From Diphasiastrum complanatum (lineage: Eukaryota > Streptophyta > Lycopodiopsida > Lycopodiales > Lycopodiaceae), in the NCBI GenBank assembly GCA_029204225.1, contig CM055100.1, forward strand, positions 47,134,516 through 47,198,515: a stretch of 64,000 nt of DNA, in the 5' to 3' direction. Position 1 is the stretch's first letter; the number at the start of each line of letters is the position of its first letter. The notes beneath the pieces are model-generated. The model had not been told where the DNA came from. It saw only the letters and a list, made by a program, of their open reading frames with translations, and searched no databases. Shown one piece after another: positions 54,291-64,000 of the stretch. Both the position numbers and the translations under genes were made by a program.

Positions 54291-56728
54291 GTGTGTGCGT
54301 GTTAGCCATTCCCATTTATTTCTGTAGACTGTGTAAAAACATGAGTAAAACTATAGACACTGGATAGATGAATGGATGCAAATTAAAGATCGATTATTCG
54401 GATAAATCCAACATTTTGCATGTTTTCTTCTTTGTGAACCCATTCATTTCTTAAGACTAGATAAATACTTTTTGCTTCAAGGTATTTATCCAATTCTGCT
54501 TTGACCATCAATTAATAATGAGGATTTAGTCTATAATGTCTTTATCAAATAGGTAGAGCTTCTAGCTTTAGATCAATCCTATGTTACACGATTCTCATTA
54601 TCAATAGAAACTCAAAACTACAAAGGCAATGTAAAAAATTGGCTGAGACACTAAGTATTTCCATGATTCTTGTCTTGATTCGATCAACAAGTTGATTGTA
54701 CAAATAGTTATGAATTTCGGCTTTATTTGCACAAAAAATTTTCTCTCATTTGTCAAATGATTTTTTGTGTACAAGTTGACTAGATTACATGTACCTCGAG
54801 ATAATGCTTGAATGGTTTGAAACATTCAAGGCCCTAGTAAAATTTCCCTATGCATATTCTTGCACAAATAGTTTTCCAAGTAGTCCTTGTATATAAGCAA
54901 TCCAGCTTACATAATTGCATTTTTGCTGATGTTTCACCTTATGCATGCATAGGGATATGACGTGTGCAAGAAGACTTTGTATGGATGTTATGTGAATAGG
55001 AACATACTTTCAAAAGATGAATACAAAGCACAATATAATGTCATTGTGAAAGTTTGTTGATTGCTTGACTTTGTTTTAACTAATGTCATTCTTGTATACA
55101 ATAATTTCTAAACATGGTTGCATGCATTCTTTGGCCAAAGAGCAAATAAACTATCTATGATAGCTAATCCCAACAACGATAGATGATTTTTCCACATCAG
55201 GGGCTTTCTTTTCAGCAAGAAGAACTCTGGTTTTTGGCATCCTACGGTGTAGGGTTTGATGCTTTGTCCATGACATGTTTTTTCAAACTCTTTTGTACCT
55301 CAATTAGAATAGGATGATGGTGCATTTGATATCTTAGGTGACACCATCATATAGAAGCGAAGAAAAAGAGGAACAAATTTAGTACGATTTTGCTATTTAG
55401 AATGTTTCTTGGGTAATATCACGATGACATCAACCTAACATTACATGTTGCATGTAGGTGCACAAAATTCATATAGAAAACAAGACTTGAAACAAAAAGC
55501 TTCATGTATTTGATACAGTGAATGTGATGAAATCTTTAGATTGCTGAGTTTCATGAGATGTAAATGACATCACAACTCTCCAAGGTCATCTCATGTATAA
55601 ATTATAAAAATAAGTTGTCTCTTAAAGTTATTATTCTATTTTGTTATATTAGAGTGGTCAAAGTAATACTCTTGATTTTTTGATATTATAAACATGTTGG
55701 TGCTATCGTAATGCAAAAGATAAATGTGGAATTCGTTCTACTATGATAATAAGAGAAATAAACTCACACTTCAAATACTTCATTAAACAAGAAAATCACA
55801 GCCATTGAAAAGATCTCTCCTTTCCACATGCACTTACAATTTCTTGAGAAAAGCTTAGGTTTACCACCGAAGCATGGCATGAGAAAGCTCAAAAGCAATT
55901 CTCTAAACAAGTTATGGAGTTCAAAAAGCCATGACAATCTAAACGATGATAAGCATCAATAGAAAGAGTATCAAGAAGATGGTTTTACTGCTGTGAATAC
56001 AAAATACTCGACAAGTCCTTGTTCATAGGCCTTCATAAGGGCAGGTAAAGCCAACTCGCACGTGTGGATCCTAGGTGGTAGGCTGACATAGCAAGTGTCT
56101 TGTTCACTAGGTCTCCCTCTGTAGTGAGCTTTCAATTTGGTGTCCTGTAGCCAAAGATATGATCATCTGAAGTTTTGCAATTTTGTGAGCAAAATTAGTA
56201 GAATTTCCAATTCTTCTGATTGCATGCATGACAATTTCCTATTTTGAGGTACTGTGCTTGCATGGAATGTCTGCATTTGGATTCTCATAGTGATTCTGAC
56301 ATGCATAAGTGGTTTAGATCTGTTTTGAGTGGTTATACGACATGTACTCTGATTGTTAGATACAAAACTGGGGTTTATAGTTGACAATTTCCGTAGAACT
56401 TGATTTTACGTAAAATTTCGTAAATGTAAAAAATCAGTTTAATGTCGCATGTCTTGCATGCCTGAAGGACATTAATGAAGTAAAACTAAGAATCGAACAG
56501 TGAATCGAATTTTTGATTTCGATTGCTTAATAACTGACAGTGGTTTTTTTATGAATTTTTAAAAAACGTAACAAAAATTTTAAAAAAAATTAAAAGTGCG
56601 AAAATTCAAAATTTTTAGTTTTTTCTAGTTTCTTGTAATATCTATGAAATAACTAGAAATAGTGATTTGACCATGCTGGAGTCAATTTCAGTCAGTTTTT
56701 GGTCAACTGGACTTCAATATGAGTTAAT
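54291..56728. other. No gene seen
   Basis: About 2.4 kb of AT-rich DNA with only short open frames. The expected 5' LTR of the Gypsy element at 56,774 should lie here, but neither a TGTTATGTCC match to its 3' LTR nor a primer site was found. Confidence 0.5.
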
Positions 56729-56773
56729 TTGATATTAAATAAATTTAGTAATTTTCAGGATAAATATATCGAG

Positions 56774-58003
56774 ATGGCTGAAAAAACTTCAAATCAAGCT
56801 GCAAATCCAAGTGCACCATCTTATATGGTGATTTGTCAACAGTTGAGTACGACACTCAATGATATGAATAATTGTAATCATATGAGAGATCAACAAATGG
56901 AGGTTTTGTTGAATCAAGTCAAATTGATGTCTTCACCCAATTTCGGTTTTCAACCGGAGGTTTATGCGGGCGAGAAGAAGGAGAAGGATCCTGAGGTCGT
57001 CGAGGACTGGCTAGCCAAGTGGAGTAGTTACTTCAATCTACATGGTGTTCCTGATGAGAAGAAAATTGAAAGTGTCGTGTTGTTTTTATGCGGCAAAGCG
57101 TCATCGTGGTGGCGAGATTTACCAGTGAAGCCAACTACTTGGGAGGCATTTGCAAAAGTTTTCAAGAAAGCTTTCGTAGTTGTTGATGACATAGACTACT
57201 ACCTGAAGTTTGTGAACTGCAAGATGGGTACAAAGAGTTTAGAGTCTTATATCCAGAAATTCATAGACCTATGGAATAGGGTTCCATCATTCGATGCAAA
57301 GTGGACACTTTGGCAATTTGTCCTAGGTTTGCCAGCCGACTATCAGAACGAATGTAGGCGAAATGTGCTTCAAGACCTCGAGGATGCGTTTCGGATTGCA
57401 AAAGCATATGATTCCACAGTGGTGGCATCCAGGAAGCAGTTTGCGCAAATTTCGACCACTTTGAAAACCAAGAAGGGTAAGAAGCACGGTCCAGACCAAG
57501 CAAAATATTTTGACGAATTAGATCAAGCAACATCAGAATCCAGGAAGCCGAAGAGAAAGAGATTCAAGAAATCTATGTCCCGGGAAAAGGCTAAGAAAGA
57601 GAACTTATGTTTTGTCTATAAGAAGCCTGGACATATGATGAAATTTTGTTCGGAAAGGAAGAAAGTGTCTGCTCACATGATTGAAATCCCAGGAGGCAAT
57701 GGTAAGACTTTGGAAATTAACTTGACTGATTGTGAGTGTGAATGTTCTTTTAGTACTACTTCTTTCTTGCCTAATGAACTTTTCTGTTTAATTGGCAGAG
57801 TTAAAGATCAAGAAGTGAGTATTTTATTGGACAATGGTTCAACTCATAATTTTATTGATTCTCGTCTTGTGCAGAAACTCAGCTTGGAAACTGAAGCCAA
57901 CAATCATAGATATAAAGTTTATCTAGCTTCAGGAGCAGAGTTGGAGACTTGGAACATAAAAGTCCCGAAGCTCCCAATTTTGATGAAGGACACACAGAAT
58001 TAG
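56774..58003 (+). CDS. Gypsy gag and protease (element E)
   Basis: 409 codons from the preferred Met at 56,774 (MAEKTSNQ; the frame is open a little further upstream). The capsid region holds EVVEDWLAKWSSYFNLHGV, VVLFLCGKASSWWRDL, WEAFAKVFKKAF and LESYIQKFIDLWNRV. The zinc knuckle reads CFVYKKPGHMMKFC, with Tyr in place of the second Cys. The aspartic protease site is VSILLDNGSTHNFID (Asp kept; the usual S is N). The frame stops at 58,003 before the DLILGYE block, which follows at 58,020-58,060. Confidence 0.85.
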   Translation: MAEKTSNQAANPSAPSYMVICQQLSTTLNDMNNCNHMRDQQMEVLLNQVKLMSSPNFGFQPEVYAGEKKEKDPEVVEDWLAKWSSYFNLHGVPDEKKIESVVLFLCGKASSWWRDLPVKPTTWEAFAKVFKKAFVVVDDIDYYLKFVNCKMGTKSLESYIQKFIDLWNRVPSFDAKWTLWQFVLGLPADYQNECRRNVLQDLEDAFRIAKAYDSTVVASRKQFAQISTTLKTKKGKKHGPDQAKYFDELDQATSESRKPKRKRFKKSMSREKAKKENLCFVYKKPGHMMKFCSERKKVSAHMIEIPGGNGKTLEINLTDCECECSFSTTSFLPNELFCLIGRVKDQEVSILLDNGSTHNFIDSRLVQKLSLETEANNHRYKVYLASGAELETWNIKVPKLPILMKDTQN

Positions 58004-58070
58004 TTAATTTTCATGTTTTAGACCTAGCTCTTACTGATTTAATCTTAGGTTACGAATGATTATTTAGTAA

Positions 58071-59440
58071 ATGCATGTTCTCACTTTCAAGGAGGGTGAT
58101 AAGGTAGTTACATCATTTGGCAGTAATTTTGTACGTCCGTTGGATCAGATTTCTACAGTTAATGAAATGGAAATATTGGATTATTCTGAGTATGAAGTTT
58201 TTTCAATTTGTGCTATTCCAGTTGTGGATGTTCCTAAAATGAATCTAAATGGTTGTAAATTCTCAGCAATTCTTAACTCAGTAGATTTAGATCATGAACA
58301 AGCAGTGAAAGAACAGATCATAAATGAATTTAGAGATGTTTTTCCATCTAAATTACCTCATGGTTTACCACCATCTAGGTCAATAGACCACATGATTGAG
58401 TTAATTCTAGGAAGTCAACATGTCTCTAGACAACCTTATAGGTTCTCTCAGAAAGAAGAGACAAAGATTTCAAATCAAATAGAAAACTATCTAAGAATGG
58501 GACATGTACAACCTAGTAAATCACCATGGGACGTTCCTGTTCTTCTAAAAGCGAAGAAAGATGGAGGTTTTCGGATGTGTGTGGATTACAAGGGGCTTAA
58601 TAAAGTGACTATAAAGAATAAATATCCATTACCCAGGATGGATGACCTTGTAGATCGCTTGGGTGGAGCACGGTATTTCACCAAGATAGATCTCAGGACA
58701 GGGTACCATCAAATAAGAATTAAGTCAGCCAAAAGACAGGACTTCGTTCTAGATTTGGTCATTATAAATTTCTAGTGTTGCCATTTGGATTAACGAATGC
58801 TCCAGCAACATTCCAACAAATGATGAACGATTTATTTCGTCCATATTTGGGGAAGTTTGTGGTTGTACGACATTCTCGTTTATAGTAAATCCTTGGTGGA
58901 ACACGTAGAACACTTGAAAATTGTCTTGATGAAACTCCGTCGGGAGTTACTCTATGCTAAAGAGTCCAAGTGTGAATTCTTTAAGCAAGAGTTGCTTTAT
59001 CTCGGTCATAAGATCACAGTAAATGGGATCAAGATTGTCGAGGATAAAATCAAGATTGTGATTGAGTGGCCAATTTCGGGAACTGTGAGGCAAGTAAAGT
59101 CTTTTTTAGGTTTTACGCTTTTCTTCAAGAGATTTATTGAGGATTATGCTAAGTTAGCAGCACCGCTCAATAATCTGACAAAAGGAATTGTTAATAAAAA
59201 AAAAAAGAGGAATCAACCTTGTCCGCCTGTTGTTTGATTTACCTTATGTCGTGAGAACGGACGCAAGTGATGTTGCAGTTGGAGCAGTTCTATTACAAAT
59301 GGATAGGCCACTAGCGTTTGAGAGCAAAAAATTCATTGGTCCTCAGTTGCGTTATACTACGCAGGAAAAGGAATTGTTTGTTGTAATCCATGCACTTAAT
59401 ATAATAGTAGAAAACATTCTGCTACAGGTTATAGTCCTTT
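58071..59440 (+). pseudogene. Gypsy RT and partial RNase H (element E)
   Basis: Open to 58,775: [59 protein letters not shown] and [15 protein letters not shown]. Then a frameshift; [18 protein letters not shown] follows. At 58,855 the catalytic YxDD is broken: GKFVVV is followed by a small deletion, leaving YDILVYSKS. Beyond it are ESKCEFFKQELLYLGH and the RNase H start VRTDASDVAVGAVLLQ with ATQEKEL-type text (YTTQEKELFVVIHAL). A poly-A run at 59,200 adds a shift. Not functional. Confidence 0.85.
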
Positions 59441-59441
59441 T

Positions 59442-60005
59442 ATGCTTATGTACGGTTTTCAACCTAGATCTTCAGTAAATGTTGAGACGAAGTCTATTAA
59501 GGTCCAGAAGGTTGCTGATATTTTGCATGATATGCAAGAAATGTTACAAGTAGCTAAGGATAGTATCCGAAGTGCTCAGAATAGGGCTAAACACTATACC
59601 GATCTTAAGAGATCTCCAAGAGATTTTAAAGTTGATGACTGAGTATATCTTAGGATTTCTTAAGATTCTAAGAAGTTACGTACAAGGAAGCATTATAAGT
59701 TGTCTACCCGTTCTTGTGGACCTTTCAGGGTTGTACGTAGAATTGGTTCTTTGGCGTATGAACTCGATCTTCAAGGAAAATCGACTGCACACCCAGTATT
59801 TCATGCAAGTCGTTTGAAACTAAGTTTACATGATGGTGATACAGTTGGATCGGATGAGGATTTACCCCATTTGAAAGATTTGTCGCTTAGTGTACCTTTG
59901 GAACCTGAGAAAGTGAGAACCAGAGATAAACAACTGAGAAATTGTGCTATTTCTGAGTGCTTAATTCGGTGGAAGGGACGTACTGAGGATGATGATTCGT
60001 GGTAG
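59442..60005 (+). pseudogene. Gypsy integrase tail with chromodomain-like end (element E)
   Basis: GYSPFMLMYGFQPR joins abruptly to the RNase H remnant (integrase core deleted). A stop in DDxVYLRIS follows, then the GPF block (STRSCGPFRVVRRIGSLAYE), HPVFHASRLK, and CLIRWKGRTEDDDSW, the core of a chromodomain ending at a TAG near 60,003. Confidence 0.8.
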
Positions 60006-60045
60006 AGAGTTGGTTTCTAAGGATAGAAACAGTTTAAGGAGGAAG

Positions 60046-60610
60046 AATGTTATGTCCATGACTAGTACATAGGATACAATATACTCCTAGTCTTGGGTAC
60101 ACGGTACTCTAGTGAAACAAGTTGTTAGTTATGCCACGTCATACTAGACGTGATCCGAAAGTAACTAATATCCTTGTGAGGCCCAGAACACACTAAATGG
60201 AGTTTAGACAAGGTATGAGACAGTGTATGCATGTGTAGAGTTACCAATAGCAATTCTATGAATAGTTGGTCCATGCATAGGACTCTATTCCAGGTGAATC
60301 TATGTATAGGGAACTTAGGGCTATGCATGGCTAAGTGCCCAGGATGCTTTTGGCTCTATATAATAGGTCCAAACTCGCCCTACTCCTCATCATGGTTCTT
60401 GATTCATTGTCGGGCTCTCACTCTACATTCATGCTTCTTGTTTCTTGGCTTGGGGTTGAGGCTTCTAGAGATTGATTGAATGCTTCTACTTGGTTGGGTG
60501 GTTTCTCCATAGTGTGTTATCCTTTGTGTTTGGGATTTGTAAGCAGGATCTAAAGAGCTTCCCTTATAGTTTCCCAGTTAGACCAACTGCCTGGCATCAC
60601 AATATAATCC
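60046..60610 (+). repeat. 3' LTR of element E
   Basis: A purine tract (AAGGAGGAAGAA) precedes TGTTATGTCC. A TATA box (CTATATAATAG) lies near 60,354. The end is placed at about 60,601-60,610 (GGCATCACA). No partner LTR is recognised, so the right edge is approximate. Confidence 0.6.
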
Positions 60611-60663
60611 ACACACCATTGTAATTCAACGTTAAGTTGCATGGGTAACCAAAGTGAACTTTT

Positions 60664-61370
60664 TCAATAAAAGCTTTTCAACTTTCTGGTCCTCTTCGCC
60701 TTAGGTGCGCCATCTTGCTCTTCTTCGGTAGCAACAACTTCCTTGGCATATATTGTGTCTTTTATTTTTAGCTTCAAGGATTCAAGCTCTCTTTTCAACC
60801 TATCATTCTCAGCAATAGCGTTGACATATTTTTCATGTGTCTTGACTCCTCCGCAGTCTGTATTTACAATCGCTGGAGTAGAGTCGGTATCGACATTCTT
60901 TTGCTTCAATCGCATGATGTCCTTCATCAAAGTCTCAATGTTCTTCTGTGCTTGTAAGTACTCTGACTGTGCAGTAGCCCTACCTGGACAAGGTAGGGCT
61001 GCTGACTCTGGCATGTTTTCCTTAATGTCGAACAGCTCATCCAATAATATGTTTCTCTTCATTCAAGGGATACATCATCTCTTGTCGGAAGGTGTCCGCA
61101 ATCGAGTCTTGCAGTGTGTTCCATTTATTTACAATGAGTCGTATTGTTCCCGCAGTATCGCAGCAACCATGTACAAGAATAGAAGTTATGCGCCTCTGTC
61201 TTTCGATATCAAGTTGCTCTCAAATATTTACATTGTCAGCTTTGACTTGCTCCACCAATCTGGTGAGCTTATTGATTTCTGCTTCAAAAAATTTGTGTGT
61301 CGGCTGCTTGTCGAGCTCGACTTCATTTTCAAGAAATCAACTTTGGCTTTTGTTTTAGCCTTGTAATCCA
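60664..61370 (-). pseudogene. Coiled-coil protein remnant
   Basis: Not a retroelement. 132 codons open at the 3' end (61,062-60,664): LLDELFDIKENMPESA, EYLQAQKNIETLMKDIMRLK, ENDRLKRELESLKLKIKD, then a basic end (PKAKRTRKLKSFY). Heptad-like Leu spacing indicates a coiled coil. Upstream, other frames read FLKNEVELDKQPTHKFFEAE, INKLTRLVEQVKADN, ERQRRITSILVHGC and NKWNTLQDSIADTFRQEMMY, coherent protein text broken by at least one stop and two frameshifts. I do not recognise the family. Confidence 0.45.
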
Positions 61371-61535
61371 CATGTGCGCATGTTCACATGTATGAGGATA
61401 GGGGTAGTTACGTTCAAATAATAGGAGTTATATAGGAAGTTTGCCCAAGTTTCTTAAAATTTAGGAGATATTTTCAAAAATCAAAGAAGTTGGTGTTGAT
61501 GTAACTGCCATAGATGGTATACCTGATGTTTACGT

Positions 61536-61665
61536 CAGAGTGACTTCAATAAGTTAACCTAATGACTAGTACTGAACACGTGTTGTACCTGCTTAGCCAG
61601 CAGAGTGACTTCAATAAGTTAACCTAATGACTGGTACTGAACACGTGTTGTACTTGCTTAGCCAG
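61536..61665. repeat. 65-bp tandem duplication with a G-box
   Basis: Two copies beginning CAGAGTGACTTCAATAAG at 61,536 and 61,601, nearly identical. Each contains GAACACGTGTTG, a palindromic G-box (CACGTG). It lies about 530-650 bp upstream of the methyltransferase-like ATG. Confidence 0.8.
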
Positions 61666-61825
61666 CCAAGTATAGGACCCTCTTTGTAATCATTCAATCA
61701 ATGTGAGAGAGATTATGATTTTGGAGCAATTGACAATTTAGAGCTTTTGCACCATTTGTGTTGCAATTTTTTGATGTGAATGCAATCTAAATTTAGTGAA
61801 GTTGATTCTCTCCTGATGCAGACTG

Positions 61826-62140
61826 TGTTTTGATTAAAGCAATGATAACTAAGCTCAGGCAGCGCTGCAGCAGGCTGGTAGAATTAATATCATTTCAGTA
61901 GCAGTACGAGGAAGCACATGATGCTATTCTAGCTTCCCAGCCTGAATCCTGATGCAGAGTGCTACTGCTGTGTTTTGATTAAAGCATTGATAACTAAGCT
62001 CAGGCAGCGCTGCAGCAGGCTGGTAGAATTAATATCATTTCAGTAGCAGTACGAGCAAGCACATGATGCTATTCTAGCTTCCCAGCCTGAATCCTGATGC
62101 AGTGATGCAGAGTGCTGCTGCCGTGTTTTGAATAAAGCAT
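61826..62140. repeat. 145-bp tandem repeats upstream of the methyltransferase
   Basis: Units starting TGTTTTGATTAAAGCA at 61,826 and 61,971, with a partial third at 62,124 (TGTTTTGAATAAAGCATTG). They contain GCAGCGCTGCAGCAGGCTG, a partly self-complementary GC-rich word. They end within 70 bp of the start codon at 62,191 and so overlap the promoter or 5' leader. Confidence 0.85.
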
Positions 62141-62190
62141 TGATAATCTATTGGCTGTGCTAGGCTTGCAATATCCATCCTCGTCTTGCT

Positions 62191-63087
62191 ATGGCCAGCG
62201 AAGTAGATGGGCAGGAGGAGGACCAACAGCAGCAGGAGTCCACTCTCGAGAAAACCTACGGAGGAGACCTGTATGCACTCTCGATTGAAACGTTGGGGGA
62301 TCACTGCGCCCATCATGGGTATTACGAGAATCATCTGCAACTAGACAGCAATGGTGCTCTTAATGAAGACTCATTTACCCTTGCTCGAGAGGCAGCTGTG
62401 AGATTAATCGATAAGCTGCTTCTATGGGCCAATATTCCTGGTACTTTTTCTTGTTTTTAGCATATTAATGCTCTTAATCTGCTGATTAGTTTCTTCAGGA
62501 AACAGTAACATCATCGTATAAGCGCTCTCCTGCTTTTCCAGTCCATACTATATAGTGATATGTTTCTGATACGCAACGTTCTTTAATTGGGCATTCAGAA
62601 AGCTCAGTTCGGAATACGTCCCAGCTGCGTATGATGTTGGCAAAACTTTACTTGCATTCTTTAACTTTGGAATGCCCTTATAAACGCTTTCATGAATCAA
62701 TTTATAGAATATCTGCAAGGTACAATTTGGAGGCGAAATTTGTTATTTAGTTTGGTAAGTGGTCCTGCAGATGGTGGTGGTCCTGGGCCGCAGAGAATTT
62801 TAGATGTTTTAATGGGCCTTGGTGCAGTATCCCGCTACTTCGGCAAAAAATTTCCACACGCAACCGTTCAAGGCATAAGCTTGTCCAAGGTTGAGGTGGA
62901 AATTGCTACCAAGCTAACAGCTTCTCAAAACCTTTCAGATAAGGTAGTCTCTTTGTGAGATAGCAAGCAAGTTGCTTGCCTGCGTAAGTATGTGTGTGCG
63001 TGTGTGTCCTAGCTCCATATTTATTTATAGGAGCTGATTTTTTCAAATGGAAGAAAAATACAAAAAGAAGTCATGGATAAAATCCTC

Positions 63088-63130
<43 letters not shown>

Positions 63131-63993
63131 AGTGAGGGAAAATCAAGGATATAGACACAATGATGACTATGATGGTGAGTAGAGACGTTTCTAACGTTGT
63201 TGAGGATATGTTACTTCCATCATGGCTATAGCTAATTAAGTCAATTAGACCGGACTACCATTCTTGTCTATTTATGTTTTCATACACCCCGCAAAAGAGA
63301 ATATCCTATGCATCTAATTATCTCTGAACCGTGCAGGTGAGCTTTTTTTATGCAGATGCACGTACACTTCCGTTCCGAAATAATGAGTACGATCTTGTGT
63401 GGTGTTTGGAGTGCGCCGATCATATATTAGAGCGGGAGCAGATCTTCCGGCCTTATGCAATCTAGGGTGCCCAATAACGTCAGCAAATCAGTGTGTAGAG
63501 CAGCGAACTAATGAGCTAAGTAAATTAGTGAGTAGAGTGAAATGAATAAGTAAATTAGTGAGTAGAGTGAAATGAATAAGTAAATTAGTGAGTAGAGTGA
63601 AATGCAGTTTGAGCACCTTCACACATAGGACTGTTTTCATGTAGCTCATGAAGGAACTTGCTCGTGTGACTGCACCTGGAGGTAAAATTGTGTTGACAAC
63701 AATGTGCAGTCGTGAACTCTTACCTCATGAAAAATCTTTTAGTGAAAGTGAGAAGGTAATAATCTCTGTCACATGCTTATTTATTGCGCTCAAGGTCAAG
63801 TATGACTGATTTTGTGATTGAAGGAGCTCAAAGCCATTTTCTTCTTCCCAAGAAGTCCTAGGAAACTATTTTCCAATGCCATTTTTTTTCTTCTCAGGAA
63901 GTCTTGGAAAACATCTTTTCCGATGACCTTGCTGTTGCTTCGTGGTCACCGCCATCCCTATATCTTAGATTGGCAGAAGAGAATGTATTGCAG
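62191..63993 (+). CDS. Gamma-tocopherol/MPBQ methyltransferase-like protein, partial, split gene
   Basis: SAM-dependent methyltransferase of the plant small-molecule class that includes gamma-tocopherol methyltransferase. Exons: 62,191-62,440; 62,771-62,943; 63,337-63,441; 63,645-63,755; 63,898-63,993, continuing beyond the window. Phase-1 intron 1 and phase-0 others read cleanly as LWANIP/DGGG, LSDK/VSFFYADARTLPF, EREQ/LMKELARVTAPGGK, SESEK/EVLENIF. HCAHHGYY matches the family's HMHHGYY start; ADARTLPF and ELARV.APGG are motifs II-III. Oddities: motif I reads DVLMGLGAVSRY instead of DVGCGIGGSSRY, losing the first Gly; intron 3 begins AT rather than GT, and without splicing there a TAG at 63,463 ends the protein. 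No transit peptide is evident, so a cytosolic product or unusual targeting is possible. Confidence 0.75.
63093..63126. repeat. (GA)17 microsatellite in intron 2
   Basis: A pure GA run within intron 2 of the methyltransferase-like gene. Confidence 0.9.
63517..63605. repeat. 30-bp tandem repeat, three copies, in intron 3
   Basis: TAAGTAAATTAGTGAGTAGA plus 10 more bases, repeated three times almost perfectly, ending about 40 bp before the acceptor of exon 4. Confidence 0.9.
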
Positions 63994-64000
63994 GTAATTA

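Larger units (their letters stand above)
56774..60610 (+). mobile_element. Ty3/Gypsy chromovirus-like element E, 5' LTR not found
   Basis: Plus-strand order gag, protease, RT, RNase H fragment, integrase C-terminus with chromodomain-like end, PPT, 3' LTR. The integrase catalytic core is deleted between RNase H and GYSPFMLMYGFQPR. Gag is intact in one frame; pol is broken repeatedly. Confidence 0.8.

Overview
This is a nuclear window from a land plant. The evidence is wall-to-wall Ty1/Copia and Ty3/Gypsy LTR retrotransposons with plant-type primer sites (initiator tRNA-Met and tRNA-Asp), chromodomain-bearing Gypsy fragments, short GT-AG introns, and a split gene of the gamma-tocopherol/MPBQ methyltransferase class at the right edge. 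Which plant cannot be read from the sequence; a seed-free lineage is only a guess. The DNA is AT-rich and gene-poor, and almost every retroelement is truncated, nested, frameshifted or internally deleted.

Layout. 0-2.5 kb: Copia debris on the minus strand with one LTR. 4.1-7.3 kb: an internally deleted Gypsy chromovirus (protease joined to integrase C-terminus plus chromodomain). 9.3-14.1 kb: a related non-coding, two-LTR element (LARD-like) with a 5-bp target duplication differing at one base. Both carry a similar array of imperfect leader repeats beside the primer site. 15.5-26.4 kb: Gypsy integrase debris, then Copia elements in a row on the minus strand. 26.7-30 kb: the 5' part of another Gypsy element (gag, repeat-rich leader, tRNA-Asp primer site, LTR) inserted into a Copia LTR. 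30-37.8 kb: four further LTR-element fragments on both strands.

37.8-44.05 kb is different: an island with almost no LTR-element sequence. It holds a split gene with a BAH chromatin-reader-like domain and a C-terminal ubiquitin-like segment (+). Next is a gene with its own TATA box whose product would start MARTKQTAR, run through a very long acidic/basic/polyproline tail and end in a complete histone H3 fold (+, broken by stops and frameshifts). After it come a 135-bp near-palindrome and three uncharacterised coding remnants on the minus strand. This island is the most interesting part of the window.

44-51 kb: more Copia and Gypsy pieces, including one Copia derivative in which an in-frame deletion fused protease directly to reverse transcriptase. 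51-56.7 kb: mostly non-coding DNA with unusual simple and higher-order repeats, including ten GGTACC sites in about 200 bp. 56.7-60.6 kb: a decayed Gypsy element. 60.7-61.4 kb: a broken coiled-coil gene. 61.5-64 kb: duplicated upstream repeats, then the methyltransferase-like gene, which runs off the window.

No gene set forms a demonstrable pathway. The BAH-like and H3-like genes share a chromatin theme, but a working relation between them is inference. All assignments come from reading motifs by eye; no database search was run.
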